From NCBI GenBank assembly GCA_024688885.1, contig JAILDV010000035.1, forward strand, positions 1 through 64,000: 64,000 nucleotides of DNA, in the 5' to 3' direction. The notes under the pieces are model-generated. The model was not told the DNA's origin and ran no database searches. It worked only from the letters and a program-made list of their open reading frames with translations. Below, piece after piece: positions 49,162-59,474 of this stretch (the stretch's first letter is position 1; every line of letters starts with the position of its first letter). Source of the DNA: Bacteroidaceae bacterium (lineage in GTDB: Bacteria > Bacteroidota > Bacteroidia > Bacteroidales > Bacteroidaceae). The position numbers and the translations under genes are program-made.

Positions 49162-50847
49162 ATGAAGAAAGTACTTTTATTGTTGATGACTTTCCTGACG
49201 GTCACCGTCATGTTTGCCCAATCTTCAACACAGAAACATGAAGTGCAGTCGGGAGAGACACTTTATAGCATTGCACGCCAGTACAATGTCACCGTAGCGT
49301 CCCTGCTTCAGGTCAATCCGGGAATGGATGCCGATCATATCATGGCAGGACAGAACATCAATATCCCTGCAGGTGCTCAGAAAAGCACAGCAGCCCCTGT
49401 CAATCAGCAGACGGTCAATCTACAGCCTGTGCAGCAGACACAACAGACACAGCAGGCTCCTCCCGTGCAGCAGTCCATTCAGCAACAGGTGCTGCAGCAA
49501 GTGCGCCAGCAGGTACAGGCTCAGCAGGGCATAGAAGTGCCTTCTACACCGAATCGTCCCCGCTACAAGACTATGCACGAGGTGAAGAAAAAGGAAACCC
49601 TCTATTCGATTTCCCGTCAATATGGCATCACAGTGGACCAGCTCGTCGATGCCAACCCCGACTTGAAGAAAACCAAACTGAAGAAGGGTGTTGTGCTGAA
49701 TATCCCATACACCACGGAAGAGAATGCACAGTATCAGGCTGAACAGCAGAAGGTGATAGAAGAGGCTGCCAAGCCCAAGGTGACCATGTACCCCGCCATC
49801 AAGGTGGCAGTCATCCTTCCTTTCTCAAAAGCGGATGAGAAGGTGAGTGCCGAATCTCAGAAGATGATTAACCTTTACCAAGGTTTCCTGCTGGCAGTTG
49901 ATTCCCTGAAGCAGCGCGGATGCAATGTCGAGGTGTTTGCCTACGATGAAGTGAGCCCTGCCACACCCGTTGCCACCATCTTGCAAAAGCCTGAGCTAAA
50001 GGATGTGCAGCTCATCGTGGGACCTATTCGTCAATGGAACTTGAAGAGCGTGGCAGACTTTGCCCATCAGAACAACATCGCTCATGTGGTGCCACTCTCC
50101 AACGACCTTTCGTTGGTCAACGAGCACCCCACAACTTTCCAAGTCAATTCCCACAACTCCCTGCTGTACAATCAGGTGTATAACCGTTTCTGTCTCATCC
50201 ACAAAGACCACAACATCATCTTTGTCAGCATGAACGACAGGGGTGACAACATGTCTTATATAGCCGATTTCAAGAAGGACCTTGATGCAAAAGGCATCAA
50301 ATACAGCAGCGCCACCACCACCGATTTTGCTACGGTGCGTGATGCGTTGAAGGTGGGCACCAACAACGTCATCGTGCCTACGAGCGGTTCGTCATCAGCC
50401 TTCGAAACCTTGTGCAAGAAACTGGACGGACTGAACCTCACCAGCGAATACACGGTGCAGTTGTTCGGCTTCCCCGAGTGGCAAACCCTTTCTGGCAAGC
50501 ATGACAAATACTTGGGCAAGTATCAGTGCCAATTCTTCACCTCATTCTACAGCAATGGTGCATCCACTCGCACACAGCAGTTCAATGGGCGTTTCCGCCG
50601 TTGGTTCAATCAAGACCAGTACAACAGCTTCCCCAAGTATGGAGAATTGGGTTATGATATTGCTGCCTATTTCATCAAAGGACTGAACGAGTTCGGTTCA
50701 TCCTTCTACGACAACCTCCACAACTATTCCTACATCTCCATGGAATTCCCGATGATGTTTGAGAAGAAAAACTCATGGTCAGGCTATCAGAACCGTTCCA
50801 TGATGATTGTGACACATCGTATGGATGGCTCTGTGTTTGTGAGATAA
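49162..50847 (+). CDS. LysM-domain protein with periplasmic-binding-protein-like C-terminal region
   Basis: Two LysM motifs (HEVQSGETLYSIARQYNV; HEVKKKETLYSISRQYGI); VAVILPFSKADEK. Confidence 0.9.
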   Translation: MKKVLLLLMTFLTVTVMFAQSSTQKHEVQSGETLYSIARQYNVTVASLLQVNPGMDADHIMAGQNINIPAGAQKSTAAPVNQQTVNLQPVQQTQQTQQAPPVQQSIQQQVLQQVRQQVQAQQGIEVPSTPNRPRYKTMHEVKKKETLYSISRQYGITVDQLVDANPDLKKTKLKKGVVLNIPYTTEENAQYQAEQQKVIEEAAKPKVTMYPAIKVAVILPFSKADEKVSAESQKMINLYQGFLLAVDSLKQRGCNVEVFAYDEVSPATPVATILQKPELKDVQLIVGPIRQWNLKSVADFAHQNNIAHVVPLSNDLSLVNEHPTTFQVNSHNSLLYNQVYNRFCLIHKDHNIIFVSMNDRGDNMSYIADFKKDLDAKGIKYSSATTTDFATVRDALKVGTNNVIVPTSGSSSAFETLCKKLDGLNLTSEYTVQLFGFPEWQTLSGKHDKYLGKYQCQFFTSFYSNGASTRTQQFNGRFRRWFNQDQYNSFPKYGELGYDIAAYFIKGLNEFGSSFYDNLHNYSYISMEFPMMFEKKNSWSGYQNRSMMIVTHRMDGSVFVR

Positions 50848-50848
50848 G

Positions 50849-51568
50849 TTGATGATGTTCAGACGTTTCATATTATCTCTTGTTGGATGCCTTACGGTGT
50901 TCCTCGCTGCTGCGCAGGTGGGTGAGCACCGCAACGACCTGTCCATTGGTTTCACAGGTGGCTACACCATGAACAAGATGGACTTCGTGCCAAAAATCAA
51001 GCAGTCGCAGAAGGGTTCCGTGATGTTCGGCTTCTCCTCCCGTTATGTCTGCGAGAAATACTTCACCACCATCTGTGCCGTAGCCCTCGAAGTGCAATAC
51101 AACAATCTCGGATGGGAAGAAGTGATTGAGGACGGTTCCAACAACACCTACAAGCGCGACTGGCACTTCATCGAGATGCCTATCCTCATGCAGATGGGGT
51201 GGGGACGTGAGCGTCGTGGATTCAAGTTCCTGTTTGAGGCAGGTCCTCAAGTGGGACTTTATCTTTCCGGCAAAGAACATCGTGGCGGTGCCACATGGGA
51301 TGTGTCTCACCGTCCTAACGGCGTTGTCTATCAGTACGGGAAAGACCCTGACAATAAGTTTGACTACGGCATTGCAGCAGGTCTTGGCTTGGAATTCTCG
51401 TCCCCCATCGGTCATGTCCTTCTGCAAGGACGCTACTACTATGGTTTGGGCGATATGTACGACAACAGCAAACGGGGCAAATTCGGACGTTCTGCCAACC
51501 AGACCATCTTGGTCAAGATGACCTATCTCTTCGACCTCATTCGCACAAAAGGCGACAATATCAAATAA
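50849..51568 (+). CDS. PorT-family outer-membrane beta-barrel protein
   Basis: Signal peptide; IGFTGGYTMNKMDF; FLFEAGPQVGLYLSGKE. Confidence 0.85.
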   Translation: MMMFRRFILSLVGCLTVFLAAAQVGEHRNDLSIGFTGGYTMNKMDFVPKIKQSQKGSVMFGFSSRYVCEKYFTTICAVALEVQYNNLGWEEVIEDGSNNTYKRDWHFIEMPILMQMGWGRERRGFKFLFEAGPQVGLYLSGKEHRGGATWDVSHRPNGVVYQYGKDPDNKFDYGIAAGLGLEFSSPIGHVLLQGRYYYGLGDMYDNSKRGKFGRSANQTILVKMTYLFDLIRTKGDNIK

Positions 51569-51574
51569 ATAACC

Positions 51575-52399
51575 ATGGCTCGAAAACTATTCTGCGAAAT
51601 CTCTCCATTCACTTACCGTCTGTCCACGGAGAAGGAAATCTTGAAGCGTCATGTCAAGGACATGCTCAACGGTGTCCGCTTTGCTAAGGAACGCACCCAA
51701 GACTCTCTTCCTGTGGTCATCTATCGCCACAATTCTCTCATCCGTCGCCGTTTGGGCAATGTGGATATGCAGTTGCAGGAAAACAAGGCGGTCAACCTCG
51801 CATTGGCAGTCAAGCACATCGACGGACTGCTCATTCATCCCGGAGAGACCTTCTCCGTATGGAGACTCATCGGGCGCACCACAGAGATCCGAGGCTATAA
51901 GGAAGGACTCACCATCACGCATGGAAAGCCCTGCAAGGGCATCGGAGGCGGCATGTGCCAGCTCTCCAACCTCATCCACTGGATGGTGCTCCACAGCGAC
52001 CTCACCATCACGGAACATCATCATCACGATGCCCTTGACCTCTTTCCCGATCATGGCCGCCAAATCCCATTCGGTACAGGCACCAGCATCTCCTACAACT
52101 ACATCGACTACAGGGTGAAGAATGAAACCTCCAACACCTATCAGTTGAGGCTTCATGTCGATGACGAATATCTCTGCGGTGAACTTCGTGCTGTCGAACA
52201 GTTGCCGCACACCTTCCACATTCATGCTGAAGGCGAATACTTCTCACGGGAGGATGGGGTAGTGTATCGCAATGGAGAAGTCTATCGCGACACCATTGAC
52301 CGCATTTCCGGTGAATGTGTGGATAGCCAACTCATTCGCACCAACCATGCACGTGTCATGTACGAATGTCCTCCAGACATGGAAATACAGGAGAAATAA
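51575..52399 (+). CDS. VanW family protein
   Basis: HPGETFSVWRLIGRTTEIRGYKEGLTI...GIGGGMCQLSNLIHWMVLHSDLTITEHHHH. Confidence 0.95.
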   Translation: MARKLFCEISPFTYRLSTEKEILKRHVKDMLNGVRFAKERTQDSLPVVIYRHNSLIRRRLGNVDMQLQENKAVNLALAVKHIDGLLIHPGETFSVWRLIGRTTEIRGYKEGLTITHGKPCKGIGGGMCQLSNLIHWMVLHSDLTITEHHHHDALDLFPDHGRQIPFGTGTSISYNYIDYRVKNETSNTYQLRLHVDDEYLCGELRAVEQLPHTFHIHAEGEYFSREDGVVYRNGEVYRDTIDRISGECVDSQLIRTNHARVMYECPPDMEIQEK

Positions 52400-52636
52400 A
52401 GTCACTCCTTTCACTCCCATCAACCCAATCTTGCAACAGTACATGGAAAAATATTAGGGTGAGCCACAACGCATAGTGATTCACCCTAACAAAAAATTGC
52501 TTATCTCACGACAAGCAATCTTTACTAACCTTAAAATAAATCTAATACCATGAAAAACACGTGGCAAAGTTACGTACTTCTATCAAGAAATACAATAACT
52601 CCTTCACGAACCCTTCTTTCTTTTAAATTTATTTAA

Positions 52637-52676
52637 CTAAAAACAGCACCGTTTTTCTGCAAAACGATGCTGTTTG
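52637..52676 (-). terminator. Terminator hairpin downstream of the GH8 gene
   Basis: AAACAGCACCGTTTTtctgcAAAACGATGCTGTTT. Confidence 0.7.
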
Positions 52677-52695
52677 TATGATTCGCTGAGTATGC

Positions 52696-54042
52696 TTATT
52701 TCTTCGGGAAAATGATTTGGTAGTTACCGCTCAGGTGCATGAATGCAAACAAGCGGAGCAGACCATCATAGTATGCATCGAAATAGCCATCCTCAAATGG
52801 TACGTGCTTGGCATTCCAGAGTGCATCGACAAACTCCTTGCTCTTGTCATGGCTGCACATCATGGATGCCGCAGCGGTGGTGGCAACAAGACCGATGGAG
52901 TGGCGCAGTTTGCGGAAACCGCCAGCCTGAAGAATCTCGTTCTCCTCGGGAAGAGTGCCGTCTGTGCGGTACTGGTCAACGAAGTCGTTGATACCCTGAG
53001 AGTAGAAGAAGTTCTGAATCTTCTCGCCATACTGCTGCTGCCATTCGCGGTCAGCACAGCTCCATTCATAATCCAGCGTGATGTTCATTGGCACACGCCA
53101 AGAGTCGTAACGGAAGTTGTTGCTGCTGTTGCGGCGACCACCCCAACCCTGCATCTCGCTGCCGTCAAACTGGCACATGTCAGGATTCAGACCTGTCTTC
53201 TCGTTGATGGCCTTGTGGAGGAACTCGCGTGACTTGGCAGCACACTCTTTCCAGTAGTCGGCACGACCATCGTCTGCCCACTTTGCCCACACCTCATAGA
53301 AGGCAGGGATGTGGTAAGATGGGTCTGTGTATGTCTGACCGCCGCCGTCAGGAGTGAAGGTGATGAGTTTGCTGTCAGGGTTGATCAGATACATCTTTTG
53401 TTTCTGTGGAGCTGCATTCTGCTGTTGCTGACCGCCACCGAAACCGCCGAAACCGAAGCCGCCGCGAGGAGCCTCATATTCTTTTGGCATGGTGCAGTTG
53501 AGGATGCGCTGTGCCTCAGCCTTGTAGTTGATGCCCGTATCGTCACCCCAACGGTTGGAAGCGAAAATCAGTGCCGTGATGAAGTAAAGTTCACCGTCAG
53601 AGGCAGCACCGGGAGAGTTCTGCGTACCGTCAGTGCGGCAGCTCCATGCAAAGTAGCCCTCACGAATGCCGTCCTGATGCTGCATGTATTTCTTGCTCCA
53701 TCGCCACAGGCGGTCGAAAATGTCCTTCTTGTTAAACTGCACGGCAATCATCAAGCCGTATGACATGCCCTCTGTACGTGCATCGTGGTTCTTGATGTCC
53801 GACACATAACCCATTGAGTCGCCCACCTCAAAATACACCTTGTTAGGACCATAGAAGCAATCGTTGAACACCTCCTGCAACTTGGCGTCCACGTCCTTCT
53901 TCGAATAACCCATCTCAACGAACAGGTTTCTGTACTTCTTCGTCTCAAACGCTCCCTTCTTCCATGGAGTGGCAGCAAACACCGTCTGTCCCGCCATCAA
54001 CAGACATGCTGCAAGCGCGACCTTAGTCAATAATTTCATCAT
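52696..54042 (-). CDS. Glycoside hydrolase family 8 (exo-oligoxylanase-like)
   Basis: DARTEGMSYGLMIAVQ; SPGAASDGELYFITALIFASNRWG. Confidence 0.92.
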   Translation of the reverse strand: MMKLLTKVALAACLLMAGQTVFAATPWKKGAFETKKYRNLFVEMGYSKKDVDAKLQEVFNDCFYGPNKVYFEVGDSMGYVSDIKNHDARTEGMSYGLMIAVQFNKKDIFDRLWRWSKKYMQHQDGIREGYFAWSCRTDGTQNSPGAASDGELYFITALIFASNRWGDDTGINYKAEAQRILNCTMPKEYEAPRGGFGFGGFGGGQQQQNAAPQKQKMYLINPDSKLITFTPDGGGQTYTDPSYHIPAFYEVWAKWADDGRADYWKECAAKSREFLHKAINEKTGLNPDMCQFDGSEMQGWGGRRNSSNNFRYDSWRVPMNITLDYEWSCADREWQQQYGEKIQNFFYSQGINDFVDQYRTDGTLPEENEILQAGGFRKLRHSIGLVATTAAASMMCSHDKSKEFVDALWNAKHVPFEDGYFDAYYDGLLRLFAFMHLSGNYQIIFPKK

Positions 54043-54100
54043 TTTTTCTTTTGTTTGTCGGTTTAGATTTGAATAAATATAGAATTTGCAAATTGTTTAC

Positions 54101-54270
54101 ATTTAAGTTTCGCAAGTGCTCAACTTCTTTGGAGTTAAGGAGTGAGAGAAGTGAGCGCTTCGCTTAGTTGACAATTGACAGTTGACAATTAGGCTGACGC
54201 GATGCTTACACCCCGCATGGCAATTCCTCATTCCTAATTCCTCATTCCTAATTCCTCATTCCTAATTCGG
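54101..54270. repeat. Dispersed repeat copy B, inverted relative to 8872-9022
   Basis: Direct comparison with the reverse complement of 8872-9022. Confidence 0.85.
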
Positions 54271-54487
54271 AGTAGCTTCGATTACTTCGTCACTTCCGAA
54301 AGTTAAGTTGAGTTTTATAATAAAAAGACCTATATTGCCACAAATAGTTTAAAAATCCAACAAATTTATTCTTGTTGTGTTAAAAATTCAACAAAAGCGA
54401 GTATTTTGTTTGGTCAGTCGTTAATAAAACTTTAATTTTGCCCTTGCAATCTATCGCGGGAAGTATAAAAGTTTACTTTTACCACAT

Positions 54488-56626
54488 TTGAATACAAACA
54501 AAAACCTATACTGTTTTATGAAATTAACAAAAATGAAAATTTGGGCGCTTGTCCTGTGCGTGGTGTCAGCCATGCAAATTGCAGTAGTGAGTTGTTCCGA
54601 TGACCCGGGCGTGGAGAATTACTACACCCAGTCAAAAGAATATGCTTCATCCTACCTGCAGAATCGAGAGCAATACTCCGAATATCTGAAGATTCTGGAG
54701 CGGGCGAGGGGAGAGTACAACCTTCGTCTGGTGGATATGCTGGGCACCTATGGCTCCTACACCGTGTTTGCCCCCACCAATGAAGCGGTGGCAAAGTATC
54801 TGGCAGAACGCGGACTCTCTTCTGTCGATGAACTTTCTGTGGCTGACTGCGACACCATCGCGCTCAACTCCATCATCGAGACGGCATACTTCACGACCGA
54901 CATCAACGAAGGTCCTTATCCGAAGTCTAACATGCTGGAGCACATCCTCAGTGTCAAGTCTTTTACGGAATGGGATGCACAGAAACAGGATTCAGTTCTG
55001 ACAATGTACATCAACCAAGCCTCGCTGGTCATTCATGCTGACGACTCTGTGGCAAACGGAGTGGTGCACACCGTGAGCACCATTGTCGGTTCACCCAACG
55101 ACCTCATCGGAGCTGTCATTCTCCAAGACTCCATCTGCTCGCTCTATGCAAAGGCATTCCAGGTGACAGGCATCATGGACACCCTGCAAGACCACTACGT
55201 AGATGACACCTACGGATGGGCAAACGACAAAGACCGTATCGACTCCTGCACATGGACAAACGACAAGATGCTCATCATCACAGCCGACGGTAACGAATAC
55301 GACAACGTGGCATATCCAGCCAAGCGCTACTTCAACTACACCGTCTTCCTGTGCCCCGACTCCATTCTGGAACAGAAGTACGGCATCAAGACATTGGACG
55401 ACCTTCGTGGCAAGGCACATCAGCTTTACGATCCTGTCTTTCCTGAAGATGCAGGCATCACCGACGAGACCGACCGCCGCAATGCCCTTAACCGCTTCAT
55501 CTCCTACCATGTGCTCGACCGCTATGGCGACTACTACAGCCTCACTTGTATGAACAACGACCAGCTGCAATATGAGTTCAACCGCATGAAATACGACATC
55601 TGCGACTGGTACGGCACACTCATGCCTCATTCCTTGATGAAGCTCTCCTTCCCATCAGGCACCCAGCCCGGTCTTTATGTCAACCGTCGCGGTGTGCGTC
55701 ACCATGCCGATGAGCGCGGAGGCTACTATCGAGGCGCCAAGGTGTCCCGTCCACAGGATTACACCAAGGTGAACACAGCCCTGAACGGCATCTACCATCA
55801 CATCGATGACATCGTGGCCTACGACTTCAACATGCAGGAAATCGTCATGAACGACTGCATCCGAATGGACTGCACCACTTTGTCGCCCGACTTCATGACC
55901 AAGCTCACTGACGGTGATGTGGCACGTGGACATGCAGGAACTGACGGTAACAAATACCCTGGCGGTTCCAACAACACCTCCGCAGCCAACAACCCTGGCC
56001 GCAACGTCGGTTTCAAGCCCGGCTATGTGCGCAACTTCAGCATGTCTCCTCAGACCCACATGCACGTCCGTTGCCGTTCACTTTGGTACGGATGCTACGA
56101 AGCTGACGAAGTGCTCTTCAAGGGACGCTACGACTTCACCCTCACCTTGCCATCCGTTCCAGCCGGCACCTACGAAATCCGTATGTTCACCAATGCAGGC
56201 TACTCCACTCGTGGCATCATTCAGGTCTATATCGACGGCGAGCCACAAGGCATTCCGTTCGACATGCGCAAGAACGGTAAGGAACTCTTCGGATGGACAT
56301 CCGACGATAATCTCGGTGACGACGATGCCATTGCAGCATTCGACAAGTCCATCCACAACCTCGGTTGGATGAAAGGTCCAAAGTGCTATCACCCACAGCC
56401 GCGTAACAGCTTCGATGCCTCATCGAGCAACCTCCGCAACGGTGACGCCAACGGACGTCAGATCCGTAAGATATTCGGCACCTTCACCACCGACGGAAAG
56501 ACCGACCACTACCTGCGCATCCAGCAGAAGATGGAGTCCGACAACAACGAGTTGCCATTCGACTTCATCGAACTCTGTCCAAGCTCCGTCTATAACAACG
56601 AGTACTTCCCAGAACCCGTCTGGTAA
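54488..56626 (+). CDS. Fasciclin-domain lipoprotein
   Basis: LVDMLGTYGSYTVFAPTNEAVAKYLAERG; GVVHTVSTIVGSP; Cys in signal peptide (VVSCSDDP). Confidence 0.9.
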   Translation: MNTNKNLYCFMKLTKMKIWALVLCVVSAMQIAVVSCSDDPGVENYYTQSKEYASSYLQNREQYSEYLKILERARGEYNLRLVDMLGTYGSYTVFAPTNEAVAKYLAERGLSSVDELSVADCDTIALNSIIETAYFTTDINEGPYPKSNMLEHILSVKSFTEWDAQKQDSVLTMYINQASLVIHADDSVANGVVHTVSTIVGSPNDLIGAVILQDSICSLYAKAFQVTGIMDTLQDHYVDDTYGWANDKDRIDSCTWTNDKMLIITADGNEYDNVAYPAKRYFNYTVFLCPDSILEQKYGIKTLDDLRGKAHQLYDPVFPEDAGITDETDRRNALNRFISYHVLDRYGDYYSLTCMNNDQLQYEFNRMKYDICDWYGTLMPHSLMKLSFPSGTQPGLYVNRRGVRHHADERGGYYRGAKVSRPQDYTKVNTALNGIYHHIDDIVAYDFNMQEIVMNDCIRMDCTTLSPDFMTKLTDGDVARGHAGTDGNKYPGGSNNTSAANNPGRNVGFKPGYVRNFSMSPQTHMHVRCRSLWYGCYEADEVLFKGRYDFTLTLPSVPAGTYEIRMFTNAGYSTRGIIQVYIDGEPQGIPFDMRKNGKELFGWTSDDNLGDDDAIAAFDKSIHNLGWMKGPKCYHPQPRNSFDASSSNLRNGDANGRQIRKIFGTFTTDGKTDHYLRIQQKMESDNNELPFDFIELCPSSVYNNEYFPEPVW

Positions 56627-56647
56627 TACACACATCGTTATATATAA

Positions 56648-56684
56648 GAACAAGAGGCATCCGAGTGGGTGCCTCTTGTGTTTG
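56648..56684 (+). terminator. Terminator after the fasciclin gene
   Basis: AACAAGAGGCATC-cgagtg-GGTGCCTCTTGTGTTT. Confidence 0.75.
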
Positions 56685-56710
56685 AACAGCGCAAAAACAT
56701 GACGGGCACC

Positions 56711-56742
56711 CAGCGCATGTCATTTCTCGCTGAGTGCCCATC
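56711..56742. repeat. Dispersed stem-loop motif, inverted relative to 7004-7035
   Basis: cagcgcatgtcatttctcgctgagtgcccatc versus reverse complement of 7004-7035 (3 mismatches in 32). Confidence 0.75.
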
Positions 56743-56762
56743 TACAGTCAAGGTGTCAAACC

Positions 56763-57173
56763 TTACGCAGTCACATCCAGTGCCTCGCCAGCACCACCCA
56801 CAGACAAGTCCTTCAGCATCTGCTTGAACTTTCCGCCAGGGTAGAAGTTAATCTTCTTGATGAAACCCTTGCCACCGATGGTGTCGTCCACATCGTCAAG
56901 CAGCTTGGCGGTCTTCGAGTTGAAGACAGGCTTGAACGAACCGAACTGACCAAGGCTGACGGCATGACCAATCTCCATGTAGTGCACCAGCGAAGTGAGC
57001 AATGCCTCCACCACAGCGCGAGTCTGAGCCTTACTCACACCCACAATCTGAATCATTTCAAGCAACTGCTCGTAGGTCACTTTCGGGAACGTCAGCTGAA
57101 TAGCCTTGTACACCTCAGGCTTCTCCTCCAGATACTGGAGCGTCACCTTGCCCTTTCGATACTGTAAACCCAT
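56763..57173 (-). CDS. HU-family DNA-binding protein
   Basis: TYEQLLEMIQIVGVSKAQTRAVVEALLTSLVHYMEIGHAVSLGQFGSFKP. Confidence 0.9.
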   Translation of the reverse strand: MGLQYRKGKVTLQYLEEKPEVYKAIQLTFPKVTYEQLLEMIQIVGVSKAQTRAVVEALLTSLVHYMEIGHAVSLGQFGSFKPVFNSKTAKLLDDVDDTIGGKGFIKKINFYPGGKFKQMLKDLSVGGAGEALDVTA

Positions 57174-57346
57174 AATTTGGTCTCCTTTCTTTTAACTAAA
57201 TTAGACATTCATTTTAACACTCACTCATATCTTTGGCCATTGATATGCTTTTTCTTTGAAACTAATTTGAATAATCCCCATAATCTTATCCACTAATCCT
57301 CATAATATTATTCTTATTAATGGGCAAAATTATTGGCTACGCCGAG

Positions 57347-57865
57347 CTAAAGGTTCATATTATTCACATTGGTTTTAATTTCTTTGTTGTCAATCTCGAG
57401 GTAGAACTCCTCCATCTTTCCGAACGCCTCATACACCAGTGCATCCAGTTTCTTGAACACCTCCTCACCATGCTCAATCCTCCGTTTCTGCGGACACTCC
57501 ACCACGTTGCCCTCTTCGTCGGTGTAGTAGTGGAAGGCTGGCTCACCAATCAGGATTTCCCCCACCTTGCATTGGCGACACCAAGAATGCCCCAACCACA
57601 CCTGCCTGTGCCCCGGGCACTTCGGCACCCTCAGTCCCATTGGCGAGTATGCGCCTCCACCTGCTTTCATCCGCCATCTTCCCACCGGCAGACAGTACCG
57701 TGAAGCTCCGGCAAACGCCTCCTCATACTTCTTGTAACTCGACTCACGAGCCTCACACACCATGCGAGGCTCTGAGTCTCCATCCAGCCACACCTCCATC
57801 ACCGACTTCGTGATGCGGTCATCACCATAATACCTGTGCAATTTAATAGTCATTCGTTCTTTCAA
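57347..57865 (-). CDS. Hypothetical protein
   Basis: ORF without recognised domain; lies in the accessory block. Confidence 0.6.
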   Translation of the reverse strand: MKERMTIKLHRYYGDDRITKSVMEVWLDGDSEPRMVCEARESSYKKYEEAFAGASRYCLPVGRWRMKAGGGAYSPMGLRVPKCPGHRQVWLGHSWCRQCKVGEILIGEPAFHYYTDEEGNVVECPQKRRIEHGEEVFKKLDALVYEAFGKMEEFYLEIDNKEIKTNVNNMNL

Positions 57866-58128
57866 ATTATTAGTTTAGACATTCATTTTTTCGTTCTATT
57901 TCGACCTCCGCCCAACACGTGGGCTGGTTCGTTTTTCGTTTCCTTTTACGCTACAAAGTTACGAAAAAATCCTGAAATATCCAACTATTTTCCACTCTTT
58001 TTTCGTCTTTTATTCAACTTTTTCTTCAACTAATTTCCGCCCCTCATCACAGCCCACAACCACCATTATCCTTTGCCCTAAACCGTAATTTGCCCTTGCC
58101 CTAAACCGAAATTACGTCTGTTCGTGTC

Positions 58129-59295
58129 GTGAAGGAACATTTGCAGCAAAAGCCTTTGCTATTCTCAATAAATGTTCTTACCTTTGTGGCCATGAACAGA
58201 GAAACCTACGAGAAACAGAAAGCCTTCGCTGGTGAGAAAAAGCCATCCATGCTCCGTCGTGCCATCGACCACGATTACACTGACCGTATGATTTATATGG
58301 TCACCATGACCACTGAAGGTCGCCGTCCCCTCTTCGGCACAGTCCTTGGCCGTGGCGATGCCCCTTTTGACAGTCCTGAAGCTCCAAGAGTGGAACTCAC
58401 GCCCCTCGGTCAGCGAGTGCATGACGAGTGGTGGGGCATTCCCCGATATTATCCCCAAGTGGAGATTCTTGCCCTTCAGATGATGCCCGATCATCTCCAT
58501 GGCATCATCTTCGTCAAAGAAAAGATGGATAAAGACCTTAGCAGCGTCATCCGTGGCTTTAAGACAGGCTGCCACCGTGCCTACCGTGAGCTCTTTCCCT
58601 CAGTAGCAGCTCAGTCCGCAGCGTCTGTTTCCCTCCTTGCGTCTGCTTCTTCCGTCTCGTTTGTTGCGTCTGAGTCGCAACAGACAAACCAACCATCCCA
58701 GCCTCAGTTAGCTAAATCTTCTTCCCATCCCACCTATGGTTTCCTCTTCTCCCGTGGCTACAACGACAAGCTTCTCCTTCGCAAAGGTCAGCTTCAGCGT
58801 TGGTTTGACTATCTCCGTGACAACCCACGGCGCCTTCTCATGAAACGAGAGCACCCCGACCTCTTCCGGGTTCAGCGAGGACTCATCGTAGCAGGTCAGC
58901 AATTCTCCGCCATTGGCAACCGCTTCCTCCTCGATTATCCCCTACGAGTGCAGGTGCAATGCTCTCGCCGCCTCACGCCCGAGCAGATTGCCAGCCAAAC
59001 CACCCATTTCCTGACCCTTGCCCACCAAGGAGCAGTCCTTGTCTCTCCCTGCATCTCCCCTGGCGAGAAAGCTGTCATGCGCGCCGCTTTTGAGGAAGGT
59101 CACCCCCTCATCATCCTCCAAGAGAATGGCTTTACCGACCTTGCCAAACCCGGAGGTCGACGCATGGAAGCTTGCCAACGTGGTCAGCTCCTTCTCCTCG
59201 CCCCTTGGGATCACCACAATGAACGGTTGACCATCCGCCGAGGTCAATGCATGGCACTCAACGACATGGCGAGGATGATTTGCGATAGGGGATGA
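58129..59295 (+). CDS. RAYT/IS200-like (Y1 HUH) transposase-related protein with C-terminal extension (likely start 58192)
   Basis: MIYMVTMTTEGRRPLFG...ALQMMPDHLHGIIFVKEKMDKDLSSVIRGFKTGC; extension with GRRMEACQRGQLLLLAPW. Confidence 0.85.
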   Translation: MKEHLQQKPLLFSINVLTFVAMNRETYEKQKAFAGEKKPSMLRRAIDHDYTDRMIYMVTMTTEGRRPLFGTVLGRGDAPFDSPEAPRVELTPLGQRVHDEWWGIPRYYPQVEILALQMMPDHLHGIIFVKEKMDKDLSSVIRGFKTGCHRAYRELFPSVAAQSAASVSLLASASSVSFVASESQQTNQPSQPQLAKSSSHPTYGFLFSRGYNDKLLLRKGQLQRWFDYLRDNPRRLLMKREHPDLFRVQRGLIVAGQQFSAIGNRFLLDYPLRVQVQCSRRLTPEQIASQTTHFLTLAHQGAVLVSPCISPGEKAVMRAAFEEGHPLIILQENGFTDLAKPGGRRMEACQRGQLLLLAPWDHHNERLTIRRGQCMALNDMARMICDRG

Positions 59296-59474
59296 ATGGC
59301 GGCATGAGCGAAAAGCGGACATGCGGACACTTAATAGTGAAGGAGGTGTGGTCATTTTCATATAGGCAATAAAATAAATCCCTAAATACCTTGTTGTATT
59401 ATACAAGTGATTTAAGGATTTATTTTTGATGCTTTAAAGAATTCACCTCACTTCCCTCACCATTGCGTTTGGTT

